Shown: positions 1 to 8,681 of the stretch, in pieces
Position numbering within the stretch: the stretch's first letter is position 1
Layout: the number at the start of each line of letters is the position of its first letter
From: CAVTBT01 sp963733065
GTDB taxonomy: Bacteria; Actinomycetota; Thermoleophilia; Gaiellales; Gaiellaceae
Reading direction: 5' to 3'
Length of the DNA: 64,000 bases
Assembly (NCBI GenBank): GCA_963733065.1
Contig: CAVTBT010000007.1
Location: 1-64,000 of the forward strand
The notes under the pieces: generated by a model
What the model saw: the letters and a program-made list of their open reading frames with translations, nothing else
What the model was told of the DNA's origin: nothing
Databases searched by the model: none
Position numbers and translations under genes: made by a program

Positions 1-1
1 C

Positions 2-73
2 GACGTGACCACCCTCGCCGATGCGAACGTCGTCAACACCATCCGCGACCAGTCCGGAACGGGCGAGGAGTAA
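2..73 (+). CDS. C-terminal end of an unidentified protein (cut by window start)
   Basis: An open frame runs in from the left edge and stops at the TAA at 71-73, giving 23 residues that end in GTGEE. It stops eight bases before the convergent anti-sigma gene ends. The fragment is too short to assign a family. It is called because the frame is open from the edge and the spacing fits a normal convergent gene end. Confidence 0.4.
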   Translation, partial: DVTTLADANVVNTIRDQSGTGEE

Positions 74-80
74 GGCCGCC

Positions 81-1523
81 CTAGGGCGTCGCGCTCACGT
101 CTCCGCAGCCCCCCACGTCGGCCGGGACGACCGTCACCGACGGCTGCGGGCCGTCTCCGATCGTGATGGCAACGCCCATCTGGCTTCCAGCCGCGACCGC
201 GGGATCGACATGCGACCCGGGGTGGCGCTCGAACGGATACTCGTCGGTCGGCCAAGGCGCCACGCCGCGTACCACGATGGCCGCATCGTCGAGTGACACG
301 ACTTCGGCGCAGGCGTCCGCCCTGAACACGGCATCGAGCCCGCCGTCGAGGTCCGCCGTGCCGATCGCGATGTCGATGCAGACCGTCCGATCATTCGCCG
401 CCCCCGAGCCCCCTCCCGCGAGCAGGAGCAGCCGGGCGCGCGGGTCGTCGCCCCCCGTGGACGAACCGCCGAACAGGGGCAACCCGATGGCGGCGACGGC
501 TCCCTCGGGCGTGCGGAGCGACCAGGCGCCGGCGTCAAGCGTCGGGATGCCGCAGATCTCGAACCCTGCGTCGGTTTCGGCAGAGACCGCGCTGCCGTTG
601 ACGATGGGCATCGTCGCGCACAGCTCGGCACTCGCGCGTGCGTGGGCGAGATCAGCGACGGCCAGCTCGTCGGCCTCGAAGAGCTGGACCGGAATCGCCA
701 GGTTGCCGAGGATCACCGTCGCACCCGGACGCTGGCGGACCGTGGCGCAGTAGACGACTGTCGCGTCAACGCCGTCCTGGTACATCAGCGCCCGCCCTGA
801 CGTGGCGGCCGAGAGCCATCCCCGCTCGTCGCGGCTCGTCAGCACCTCGTACCAGACCCGGCCGTCCGCCGCGACCTGTGTGCCGTCGATCACGTAGGCA
901 AGCCGGCCACGGTTGAGATGGACGACGACCGGCGCCCCGAGCCCCGGCTCCGACCGGACGTCGAGGGCCGTGTTGAGCCGGGCCCAGCGCCCGGCCTCCA
1001 GGGCAACCGCGGGCTGCGGCGCGGGCGTCGGAGTTTCGCCAATCGGAGCGCCGCCGGGCTCCGCAGCGCTCGCGGTTGGGATCGCGACCGTCTCGCCAGG
1101 CGTCGGGAGCGACGGCTCGGCCGTCTCCGCCGCCGAAGACTCGATTGGGGAGGCCGGAAGAGGCGGCAGCTCCACGCGCGGGTCGTCCTCGTCGCGGATC
1201 AGGCCGCCCACCACGATCGTCCCGATCGCGGCCGCCAGCAGAAGCGTGGCGGCGATAAGGACCATGAGTGGCCGGCTATTGCGACGATCCCGCCACTCCA
1301 CGGGGCGCGAGATCGCCGCCTCGAGCGCGACGCGGACGGCGATCGGCGCATCGGATGGCGCGATGTCGGCGAGATGGGCGGCATCGGCCCGGAGACCGGC
1401 CTCGTAGGCCCGGCATTCGGCGCACTCCCGCAGGTGGGCCGCCAGCTCGGCAGCCTCGTCTTCCCCGAGCGTGAAGTCGATCGCGGCGGCGCCGAGCTCA
1501 CGGGCGCGGTCGTGGTCGATCAT
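81..1523 (-). CDS. Anti-sigma factor with zinc-finger, one membrane segment and SH3-like external domain
   Basis: This 480-residue protein probably restrains the ECF sigma factor encoded just upstream. Residues about 28-40 carry an HxxxCxxC zinc-finger anti-sigma motif (HLRECAEC). A single hydrophobic segment follows at about residues 86-110, then a Pro/Ala/Thr-rich linker. Next is a bacterial SH3-like stretch (about 180-245: LDVRSEPG, RVWYEVLT, GWLS) and a C-terminal domain of about 200 residues. The layout implies a cytoplasmic sigma-binding end and an outside sensor end. Its start overlaps the sigma gene stop by four bases (ATGA), so the two are co-translated. The last ~100 residues resemble the end of the divergent secreted protein at 2202-3818 (TVCI, PTDEY, VGI-like, GC motifs). 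The anti-sigma role is inferred from family and position; the external ligand is unknown. Confidence 0.8.
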   Translation of the reverse strand: MIDHDRARELGAAAIDFTLGEDEAAELAAHLRECAECRAYEAGLRADAAHLADIAPSDAPIAVRVALEAAISRPVEWRDRRNSRPLMVLIAATLLLAAAIGTIVVGGLIRDEDDPRVELPPLPASPIESSAAETAEPSLPTPGETVAIPTASAAEPGGAPIGETPTPAPQPAVALEAGRWARLNTALDVRSEPGLGAPVVVHLNRGRLAYVIDGTQVAADGRVWYEVLTSRDERGWLSAATSGRALMYQDGVDATVVYCATVRQRPGATVILGNLAIPVQLFEADELAVADLAHARASAELCATMPIVNGSAVSAETDAGFEICGIPTLDAGAWSLRTPEGAVAAIGLPLFGGSSTGGDDPRARLLLLAGGGSGAANDRTVCIDIAIGTADLDGGLDAVFRADACAEVVSLDDAAIVVRGVAPWPTDEYPFERHPGSHVDPAVAAGSQMGVAITIGDGPQPSVTVVPADVGGCGDVSATP

Positions 1524-2071
1524 GAGCCGCTCCGATCGTCCGTCAGCTGCGAGCGGAGACGCATCCGCGCACGTGACAGCATCGTGCGCGTCGCCTGCTC
1601 CGTTCGTCCCAGCGCGGCTGCGATCTCGACGCCGCTGAATCCCTGCGTCGACATGAGCAGCGCGCCGCGTGCATCGGCACTCAGGACGGCCATCGCCTCG
1701 AGGAGCTCTCGCTCCCGCTCGGTGCGCACGACCTCCTCCTCGGGCGATCCAACAGGCTGCCCTGCACGCTGACGGGCCTCCCAGCGCTGGCGCGCGCCGA
1801 TGCGCCGGCCGCGGCTGAGCGCCAGGTTGCCGGCGACGCGGTAGAGCCAGGCACGCTCGTTCGTCGGGACCGGGTGTTCGGCGAGGGAAGCCATGTAGCG
1901 GGCGAATGTCTCCTGGAGCAGGTCATTGGCGGTGTCAGGGTCACGGGTCATCCCGAGAAGGAACGTGTACAGCTCGCGCTGATGTGCGTCGTAGGCGGAC
2001 ATGACGACGTCGCTCGCCGAGGCAGCGGGTGACTCGGAGGGCGCGCGGCGCACGCCGGTGGGCTCACCCAT
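1520..2071 (-). CDS. ECF-type RNA polymerase sigma factor
   Basis: Sigma-70 family protein of the extracytoplasmic-function type. Region 2 is visible as DPDTANDLLQETFARYM followed by ERAWLYRVAGNLAL. Region 4 follows with LSADARGALLMSTQGFSGVEIAAALG as the helix-turn-helix. The frame can open earlier at a TTG, but ATG at 2071 (MGEP) or 2002 (MSAY) is more natural and I used 2071. It lies directly upstream of, and overlaps, the membrane anti-sigma gene, the classic regulator/inhibitor pair. The gene at 2202 diverges from it, so the 130-base gap probably holds promoters for both and may contain the sigma target. The regulon is unknown. Confidence 0.85.
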   Translation of the reverse strand: MGEPTGVRRAPSESPAASASDVVMSAYDAHQRELYTFLLGMTRDPDTANDLLQETFARYMASLAEHPVPTNERAWLYRVAGNLALSRGRRIGARQRWEARQRAGQPVGSPEEEVVRTERERELLEAMAVLSADARGALLMSTQGFSGVEIAAALGRTEQATRTMLSRARMRLRSQLTDDRSGS

Positions 2072-2201
2072 CGGCTGATCCACGCTGTTGTGACGCAAAT
2101 GCTGCCTTCGTGTGGCGGGTCCTCTCGCGTTCTGGCCGCGGACGCAACATCGCGGGCCTCATCGCGTCACATCCGCGACCCGCTGATGATCGGAACCAAT
2201 C

Positions 2202-3818
2202 ATGCTCCGGCACTTCCGCTCTGCGCTGATCGCGCTCGTCATCGCCATGCCGGCTGCCGTATCGGCGGCTCCGATCCCACCTCCCCGGGAGGTCGACGGA
2301 GAGTCCGACCTCATTGGCTCATTCGACGCGTGCGGGCCGCTCGAGCGATACACGCCCTCGACCCCCACGGTGCCGGGCTCATTTCGCGTCTTCGGCGTCG
2401 ACACCGTGAACGGCGAGAGCGCCCCGTACCGATTTCACCTGGCACCCGACGCGGTCGTCGACGCGGTAACCGACGCGACCCTGACCCAGCTCGCCTCGGC
2501 TCGCGACTTTACGTGCCTCGCGATCACGACTGACGCGAGTGGTCTGGTCACGACGGTCGCGGTCGACGACGTCTACGCCGCGTGCGGCTGGGTCTTCCTC
2601 ATCGACGGTGTGATCTTGTTTCGCGACCTAGCGGACTATGCGCTGTTCGACACGCTCCACATCGCGTTCGTCGACGACGCCCGCGCGCTCCTCGGAGCCG
2701 ACCCGGTGCTTGGGGCGCTTCTGGTGAATCCCCCGGAAGGGGGGTTCACGGCCACGGACGTGTGCGTGACCTTCACCATAGGCGTCGATGGCCGGCTGAT
2801 CGGCATTGCCGTGTCCGGCTGGCTCGCCTTCTGCGCCGGTGACGCGATCGTCGACAACCTGCCGAACCCGGCCTCTCCCAGCCTCATTTTCGACTACGTC
2901 GGAGGCGTCCCCGTTCCGCAGGCGACTGTGCAGATCGGTCCGCTGGTCCTGGACACCGCGCTCTTCACGCTCCCGGAGCTCGGTTTCCTCGAGCTCGGCT
3001 ATTGGGCGGTGGAAGGTTCGTTCGGCAACCCTGAAAACCCATGTACGGGCATCGTCGTGACCGCGGAGGGTGGAGTCGTCACGGACGTTCGGATGCTCGG
3101 CTCCCTCGGAGAGGTGTGCGGCGTGCGCGAGATCCACGGGTGGACGCAACCCGGGATGACGTTCGGTCTCACGCCGGCGGGGGCCACGGAGCCCTTCGCG
3201 CTCATCCATGACACGGTGGCTGGGTACTCATACGATTGGGACGGCGAGGAAGCGGGCCTTGCCAACCTGCTACACCTGCTGCACTGGGCACGAGCGACCG
3301 GGGGGACCGTGTGCATCGGGGCGGGGTCGACGGCATCCGTACCGCTGGGCGTGCAGGGATTCGGAAGTTTCTGCGTCGTCATCCGCGAGCTGACGGCGAC
3401 CGAGATCGTGATCGACTCCGCGCCCGAACCAACCGACGAGTACTTCTTCCGCCTCCGCCTCCGGCCCGAATCGTATGTGACGCCGGGCATCGCCCTCGAT
3501 ACCGAGATCACGGTGGGGATCGCCGCGTTGCCCGGCATCGACGGCGGCGCGACCGTCGTCTCGCAGCGCGACGGATGCGAGGCCTTGCCTCCACCGGCCC
3601 CCGTCCCTGCGCCACTGGCCGAGCTCCCGGCCGAGGTCCCCGCGCCACCGGCCGAGGTCCCCGCGCCGGCGGATCACGATGGCGACCGGCTGCTCCCCAA
3701 CACGGCAATCGTGGTTGGTGCGCCGACTGATGCGTCCTCTCTCAACTGGCGTCCGACCGAGCTTGACCGGCGGCCACCGAGTCTTGATAGCGGATGGCGA
3801 GATTCGCGAGGCCTCTAG
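2202..3818 (+). CDS. Secreted protein of unknown function sharing a domain with the anti-sigma factor
   Basis: A 538-residue protein with a clear export signal (about residues 1-22, ending AVSAA) and no later membrane segment. It contains several similar beta-rich stretches with paired cysteines and repeated phrases such as GWxxFCxGD, CVTFTIGVDG and TVCIG. The C-terminal ~100 residues before the tail resemble the end of the divergent anti-sigma protein (PTDEYFF, TVGI, TVV, DGCE). A proline-rich tail follows, with a tandem AEVPAPP repeat. An LPNTA string near the end is not followed by a membrane segment, so a sortase signal is not supported. Its divergent position from the sigma pair suggests it is the sigma target or the anti-sigma ligand. 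Function not recognised. Confidence 0.65.
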   Translation: MLRHFRSALIALVIAMPAAVSAAPIPPPREVDGESDLIGSFDACGPLERYTPSTPTVPGSFRVFGVDTVNGESAPYRFHLAPDAVVDAVTDATLTQLASARDFTCLAITTDASGLVTTVAVDDVYAACGWVFLIDGVILFRDLADYALFDTLHIAFVDDARALLGADPVLGALLVNPPEGGFTATDVCVTFTIGVDGRLIGIAVSGWLAFCAGDAIVDNLPNPASPSLIFDYVGGVPVPQATVQIGPLVLDTALFTLPELGFLELGYWAVEGSFGNPENPCTGIVVTAEGGVVTDVRMLGSLGEVCGVREIHGWTQPGMTFGLTPAGATEPFALIHDTVAGYSYDWDGEEAGLANLLHLLHWARATGGTVCIGAGSTASVPLGVQGFGSFCVVIRELTATEIVIDSAPEPTDEYFFRLRLRPESYVTPGIALDTEITVGIAALPGIDGGATVVSQRDGCEALPPPAPVPAPLAELPAEVPAPPAEVPAPADHDGDRLLPNTAIVVGAPTDASSLNWRPTELDRRPPSLDSGWRDSRGL

Positions 3819-3827
3819 AATCGGCGC

Positions 3828-4598
3828 ATGGCGCAGCAGGCCGCGGGCGAGACGGAGCCGACCGGGACGGCCGCCGAGTACCTGATGGTGATTCGCTACA
3901 TGCATGGCGAGGGACAGCCGGTCATCGCGGCGCGCGTCGCCGAGCGGCTGGGCGTCAGCGCGGCGACGGTAAGCGAGATGGTCAACAGACTGGTGCGCGA
4001 GGACCTCCTGAGCGTCGACGCCGACACGCGCCAGCTCAACCTCACCGCACGTGGCCGGACGGCTGCTGAGCGGACGTTCCGGCGCCATGCCCTCAGCGAG
4101 TGGCTCCTGACCGAGGTGGTCGGACTCGGCTGGGCGGAGGCGGACGAGGAGGCGCACCACCTCCAGAACGCGTTCAGCGACCGCGTTACCGATCGCATCG
4201 ACGAGCTGCTGGGCCGCCCACCGACCTGCCCCCACGGCAACCCGATCCCGCGCGACGGGCATACCCCGGAGCGTCCCGCCGGCCTCGCGCTCTCCGAGGC
4301 ACGGGAGGGCAACGAGGTCACCATCCTTCGCGTCACCGAGGAGGCCGAGGAGGATGCCCTGCTCCTGACCTTCCTCCAGGAGAACGGGATCCGGCCGGGC
4401 AACTCCTTCACCGTCCTCGAGGTGGCCGGGCACATCGGCACGATGACGCTCCGGCGCATCGATGGCGGCGCCGACGACGGTCGCGAGGTGACGCTCGGAT
4501 TGGTCGCCGCGGCGAAGCTGCGCATGCTGGAGGGTCGTGCCGACCCCGCCCTCTTCCATCGCGTGCCGGAGCGGGCTCGGCTCGCGGCGACCGGCTGA
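3828..4598 (+). CDS. DtxR/MntR-family metal-dependent transcriptional regulator
   Basis: A 256-residue Fe/Mn-responsive repressor with all three parts of the full-length family. There is an N-terminal winged helix (about 15-75: VAERLGVSAATVSEMVNRL). A dimerisation and metal-binding segment follows (about 80-145), with EADEEAHHLQ and the CPHGNPIP signature. The C-terminus is an FeoA/SH3-like domain (about 165-240). Such proteins repress iron or manganese uptake when the metal is abundant. No transporter lies next to it, so its target is elsewhere. The start is the ATG at 3828; an internal upstream start is unlikely because the previous gene ends at 3818. Confidence 0.88.
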   Translation: MAQQAAGETEPTGTAAEYLMVIRYMHGEGQPVIAARVAERLGVSAATVSEMVNRLVREDLLSVDADTRQLNLTARGRTAAERTFRRHALSEWLLTEVVGLGWAEADEEAHHLQNAFSDRVTDRIDELLGRPPTCPHGNPIPRDGHTPERPAGLALSEAREGNEVTILRVTEEAEEDALLLTFLQENGIRPGNSFTVLEVAGHIGTMTLRRIDGGADDGREVTLGLVAAAKLRMLEGRADPALFHRVPERARLAATG

Positions 4599-4623
4599 AT
4601 TCGGTCTGCTAGGATCGGCCGGC

Positions 4624-4827
4624 ATGGTCCGTGATCGCAGCCGGCGCGTCATCATCGCGAGCGTCGCCACCGTCCTGTGGCTCGCCTACATGGTGATCTT
4701 CCTGCCCGTCCTCAACGCAGCGGTGCCGACCGTGGAAGGACAGGGGCCGGAAGGGACCGCCGCCTTCATCGGACTCGTGGCCGGCGTCTTCACCGTCGGC
4801 GCCATCATGTGGGCCGCCTCCGACTGA
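4624..4827 (+). CDS. Small membrane protein, two predicted transmembrane segments
   Basis: A 67-residue protein. A basic start (MVRDRSRR) is followed by a hydrophobic helix (about 9-32), a short loop, and a second helix (about 45-65). It begins 25 bases after the DtxR-type gene and could be co-transcribed with it. No family recognised. The basic N-terminus and paired helices support a real inner-membrane protein over a chance frame. Confidence 0.55.
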   Translation: MVRDRSRRVIIASVATVLWLAYMVIFLPVLNAAVPTVEGQGPEGTAAFIGLVAGVFTVGAIMWAASD

Positions 4828-4891
4828 CAGGCCCTGCCCGGGAGGTCCCTACCGGCGTCGGCGGTGCGCCATCAGCAGCATCCCGACGGGC

Positions 4892-5200
4892 GTGGAAGCG
4901 ATAAAATGGTGGAAGATGGCCGGCGATCAGGGAGATCCGAAGTCCCTCTACAATTTATCCGGTTCGTATTTTCAGGGAAAAGGAGCGCCAAAGGATTTAT
5001 CCCTGGCGTATGCGTATTTCAAACTCTCGAAAGTGCCGCCCAAAAACAAAGTGAATGAGATGGCTGGCATATTGTCCAAACCAGAACTTGAGAAAGCAGA
5101 AAAACTGGTTTCCGAATGGAAGCCACAACCAACAGCTCTGACGCTCAAGGCCATGCGCGGCGTTCAGGCAGCAGAAGAACTCTTGAAAAATAGCCGGTGA
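4892..5200 (+). pseudogene. Sel1-repeat (tetratricopeptide-like) protein, N-terminus missing
   Basis: The frame encodes about 100 residues that begin in the middle of a Sel1 repeat (EAIKWWKMAGDQGDPKSLYN) and continue with a full one (GSYFQGKGAPKDLSLAYAYF). It ends with a helical tail. Sel1 proteins normally begin with a signal peptide and several repeats, so the front is missing. The first plausible start is a GTG at 4892 with no ribosome site. Base use is clearly more AT-rich and lysine-rich than on either side. This is best read as a fragment of a different genome joined near 4870-4890 (see findings). Confidence 0.7.
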
Positions 5201-5326
5201 GTTTCAGGTCAGGGCGCGCGAAGCCGCGAACCATAAGGGCAAGAAAGGTCGCCGGTTATTGCCGTCGACTGTCGCCCCCTCACCTTCCAGTTGACGGCCA
5301 CCGTCATTTGTCGGGACCACCTTTCG

Positions 5327-6022
5327 CTAACTCGCGCCAGCCTGGGCGCCCCCGGCGATCGCTTCCGATGGGGTGAGGCCAAAGGACGCGCGGAAGGTTC
5401 GGGTCAGGTGCGCCGTATCGGCGAAGCCCGCGTCCATGGCGGCTGTCCGCACCAGTTCACCGGCAGCTATCTGGCGCGCGGCATGCTGGAGCGCTGACCA
5501 TTGCTTGAATCGGCGAAAAGTCAGGCCGGTCGCTGCCTTGAACATCCGCAGCGCGCTGGTTCGCTCCATCTTCAAGCGATGCGCCAGCTCGAGCTGAGAC
5601 AATCGCAGCATCGGTTCGGCAATGATGGTCTCGATCACGACACCGAGCTGCTGCGGGATTGGTGTTGCTCCGGACGTCAGCCGATAGCGCAGCTCTGTTT
5701 GGGCGCCGGCTTCCTGGAAGAGGGCGTCGACGGCGATGTCCGCAAGCCGCCCCTGCAGCCGTTGCGCGCAAGGGAAATTGCCTGACCAGGTCAATCCGTC
5801 CAGATAGATCGCGTTGATGCCGCCATCCGCACAGATGACCTTGTGCTCGACGCCGGGCCGAATGAACAGAACGTCGCCCGTAACCTGCTCGCCGGCGCTG
5901 ATGACCGAAACGGATCCTCGCCTCCCTGCGATCACGCAGGGGGCCGGATTGCAATGGGGCGCGAGGTGCTCGACATCCACCGAGAACACAGATGCGGGAA
6001 ACTGAAGGCCGACGCTCGACAT
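5327..6022 (-). CDS. AraC-family transcriptional regulator
   Basis: A 231-residue regulator. The N-terminal half is a cupin-like ligand-sensing domain (GEQVTGDVLFIRPGVEH). The C-terminal ~100 residues carry the two AraC helix-turn-helix motifs (LSQLELAHRLKMERTSALRMF and TAAMDAGFADTAHLTRTFR), with the usual FGLTPSEA ending. I chose the ATG at 6022 (MSSVGLQF); the frame extends to 6154 but the extra residues look unlike the family. The gene is divergent from the SnoaL-like gene at 6099, a common arrangement in which the AraC protein controls its neighbour. The effector is unknown. Confidence 0.82.
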   Translation of the reverse strand: MSSVGLQFPASVFSVDVEHLAPHCNPAPCVIAGRRGSVSVISAGEQVTGDVLFIRPGVEHKVICADGGINAIYLDGLTWSGNFPCAQRLQGRLADIAVDALFQEAGAQTELRYRLTSGATPIPQQLGVVIETIIAEPMLRLSQLELAHRLKMERTSALRMFKAATGLTFRRFKQWSALQHAARQIAAGELVRTAAMDAGFADTAHLTRTFRASFGLTPSEAIAGGAQAGAS

Positions 6023-6098
6023 CGGCAAACTATCGTCCGCACGTTTGTTCAACGCAAGCGCGATCACCAAAGCGTATGCATCATGGAGAAAGACGCAG

Positions 6099-6554
6099 AT
6101 GGAGGACAAGGTCGTGGAGGAGCAGAGCCAGCGCGCAATTTCATCAAGAAACAAGGAAAACTATTTGAAGGCAAAAGCGGCCTTCAATCAAAAGGATATG
6201 GCCGGCTGCATGAGCTATTACGCGCCCGACCATCACATACGGTCGCGCGATGTCGGGCCGGGACGCCAGCATATCGAGCGGTTCCTGTCGTCAATGCATG
6301 AGAGCTGGCCGGACCTCGTGATCGTCGTCGAGCATGCTGTTGCGGAGGATGACTGGGTCGTGGGGCGATGCACGACGACAGCGACGCACGCCAAAACGGT
6401 GATGGGAGCAGCACCCACCAACCGGCAGGTTCAAGCGACATTCTGGGATATGCATCGCTTCGATGCGGATGGCCGCATCGTCGAGACCTGGAACCTGATG
6501 GACAGCCTCGCCATCATGCAACAACTGGGGCTCGTTCCGACGCAGCCGAAGTGA
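6099..6554 (+). CDS. SnoaL-like polyketide cyclase/NTF2-fold protein
   Basis: A 151-residue protein of the SnoaL/ester cyclase type (NTF2-like alpha+beta barrel). Marks are KDMAGCMSYYAPDHHIRSRD near the start, PDLVIVVEHAVAEDDWVVGRCTTTATH in the middle, and FDADGRIVETWNLMD toward the end. The conserved His/Asp/Trp set sits in the usual places. The ATG at 6099 fits the family length; an upstream in-frame start would add 18 unlikely residues. It is divergent from the AraC regulator and probably under its control. The substrate cannot be told from sequence; many relatives act in catabolism or have no proven reaction. Confidence 0.75.
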   Translation: MEDKVVEEQSQRAISSRNKENYLKAKAAFNQKDMAGCMSYYAPDHHIRSRDVGPGRQHIERFLSSMHESWPDLVIVVEHAVAEDDWVVGRCTTTATHAKTVMGAAPTNRQVQATFWDMHRFDADGRIVETWNLMDSLAIMQQLGLVPTQPK

Positions 6555-6642
6555 GGGGCCGAGGCTCGAAGACATCAGCTCGGTCGCGGAAAGCTGCAAC
6601 GCGACCGCCGGCGCTGAAGTGCAATTCTTCACGTTGGATCGC

Positions 6643-7992
6643 TCAATCGCTCTTCACGGCGGCCAGATAATTCACCGTCACCATCGCAAGCGCGCGCACG
6701 CCGACGACGAGCGCGCTCTCATCGATGAAAAAGTCGGGGCTGTGGTTCGGCGCGGCTTTGGTAATGTCTTGACTGCGCGGCACGATACCGAGGTTGAAAT
6801 AAAGCCCGGGCACTTGAGCGAGGAACACCGAGACATCGTCAGCCGCGCCGGAAAGCTCACTGAGGATCGCATCGCCGTCGGCTGCGCGCTCCAGCACCGG
6901 CACCATGCGCGCGGTGACGCGCTCGTCGTTCACGGTCGGCTCGTACATTTCGAGGATATCGACCTCGGCCTTGGCGTTGGCGCTGACGGCGATATTTTCG
7001 GCGATCTGCTTGATGTCGCGATGGATGCCCTTGCGCACCCCCTGGTCGTAGGTGCGGATGGTGCCGGTCATCACGACGCTGTCGGCGACGATGTTCCCGC
7101 TTGAGCCGCCATTGATGGTCGAGATGCTGACCACTGCCGGCGACTTCATCAAGTCGGTGCGCCGGCTGACGATCGTCTGCAGGCCAAGCACGATTTGCGA
7201 CGCGGTGGTGATCGGGTCGATGGCCCGCCAGGGAAAGCCGGCGTGGCCCTGCTGGCCGGTGACCTTGATGCGCAGTCCGTCGGCGCTGGCCCTCGCCGGC
7301 CCGCCGCGATAGGCGAGCTGGCCGGCGGGCAAACCCGAGCTGACATGCAGCCCGAAAACGGCGTCCGGTTTCGGATTCTGCAGTACGCCTTGCTGGACCA
7401 TCAGCTTGGCGCCCCAGCTCTTGCCCGACAGGGCGGCGGCGACAGGATAGAGGCTTGGCCCTTCCTCGGCCGGCTGGAAGATGAACTTCACGGTGCCGGG
7501 CAGCTTGTCCTTCATCGCCGTCAGAACTTCCGCAGTCGCCATCAGGATCGCGGTATGCGCGTCGTGCCCGCAGGCGTGCATGACATCGACCTCGCGGCCG
7601 AGAAATTTCATCTTGACCTTGGAGGCGAAGGGAAGGCCCGGCGGCTCCTTCACCGGCAGCGCGTCCATGTCGGCGCGCAACGCCACGACCGGGCCGGGCT
7701 CGGCGCCCTTGAGCAGGCCGACGACGCCTGTGTTACCGACGCCGGTCGTCACTTCAAGGCCGAGGCTGGTGAGGTGGGCGGCGACGAGCGCGGACGTGCG
7801 CGTTTCCTGTTCGCCCAGTTCCGGATGTTCGTGGATGTCGCGCCGCCAGGCGATCAGCTTGCTTTCGATCGCGGCCGCGCGCTGCCGGATTTCCTTCTCC
7901 AGGTCAGGAACAGGCGATTGCGCCTGCGCTGGCGGCGGCATGGACGCCGCCAGAAGGACGAACGGCAGTAAAAAACGAAGACGCCGTGACAT
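6643..7992 (-). CDS. Exported M20D-family amidohydrolase (hippurate/IAA-amino-acid hydrolase type)
   Basis: A 449-residue zinc-dependent amidase with an N-terminal signal peptide (about 1-25, ending PAQAQ), so it acts outside the cytoplasm. The catalytic domain shows ALRADMDALPV, the metal-binding MHACGHDAHTA and PAEEG, and an inserted dimerisation domain (about 220-330). Ligands and catalytic Glu look intact. Relatives cleave N-acyl amino acids, hippurate or auxin conjugates. The ATG at 7992 is supported by a GGAG ribosome site seven bases upstream. The 106 codons of extra open frame upstream are not convincing. It is convergent with the SnoaL-like gene and has no obvious operon partner. Confidence 0.85.
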   Translation of the reverse strand: MSRRLRFLLPFVLLAASMPPPAQAQSPVPDLEKEIRQRAAAIESKLIAWRRDIHEHPELGEQETRTSALVAAHLTSLGLEVTTGVGNTGVVGLLKGAEPGPVVALRADMDALPVKEPPGLPFASKVKMKFLGREVDVMHACGHDAHTAILMATAEVLTAMKDKLPGTVKFIFQPAEEGPSLYPVAAALSGKSWGAKLMVQQGVLQNPKPDAVFGLHVSSGLPAGQLAYRGGPARASADGLRIKVTGQQGHAGFPWRAIDPITTASQIVLGLQTIVSRRTDLMKSPAVVSISTINGGSSGNIVADSVVMTGTIRTYDQGVRKGIHRDIKQIAENIAVSANAKAEVDILEMYEPTVNDERVTARMVPVLERAADGDAILSELSGAADDVSVFLAQVPGLYFNLGIVPRSQDITKAAPNHSPDFFIDESALVVGVRALAMVTVNYLAAVKSD

Positions 7993-8681
7993 GGGCTTTC
8001 TCCGGGGCGGGAATGGAAATGATGCGCGGGTGTCCGCCTTCAACCGGGATTTCCCGGACGAACCTGAATTTGACGCACATGGTACCGATTTTCGGGGCTT
8101 TCCGGAAGGTCCTGTCCGTATCGGTGGCAGATCGTCTGCAGCCGGACCGAAACGGCATTCGATCGAATCCGAAACATCGGGCGTGGTGCGCCCGGAGAAA
8201 GGCAACTTATAAGCAGGATTGTCATTCACATGCTTTCTGACGCCAGTGCCCCACTTCGCCGAACGGCACGAAGCAGCCAGCGCAGGTCGAGGCATTGCCG
8301 GCTCCACTCATGTCGCGTCACCGCCAACAGCGTTCGTTCTTGTTATCGACTTTGCAGACGTGCGAGCCCAAGATTCGAAAACTCTGTCCCACCGCACGTA
8401 AGGAATTGAATAGTTGTCGCACTCAGCGTCTTTGGGCGCTCTCCAAGGAAATTACTCACCCCAACAATTTCGCGGCTTGATTGCGCGCCCCCTCTTCCTT
8501 CCTTGCCAAGTTCGGCGCAGGATGACGTCAGGGAGGCTTCGCGATCCGGCCCCGATTTCCCGTCGCCTCGGGCTCGGTCTCGGGCTCATTTGGCATCCGA
8601 GTTCCTTGCGTCCGCGTACCATTGCGTCCGAGTTCAGTTGACCTGAGGTCCTTCAGCGATCGCGACGAAAGGACCAGGCTC
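7993..8681. other. Intergenic region, 689 bases, between divergent genes
   Basis: No convincing gene on either strand: frames here are short, lack family motifs and change composition. It is AT-richer than its neighbours, as expected for promoters of the amidohydrolase (leftward) and the molybdoenzyme operon (rightward). I could not assign exact promoter boxes. Confidence 0.5.

Noticed and set aside
3640..3760. LPNTA motif near the end of the secreted protein as a sortase signal
   Set aside because: A sortase signal needs a hydrophobic helix and basic tail after it. Here polar residues follow and no helix is present.
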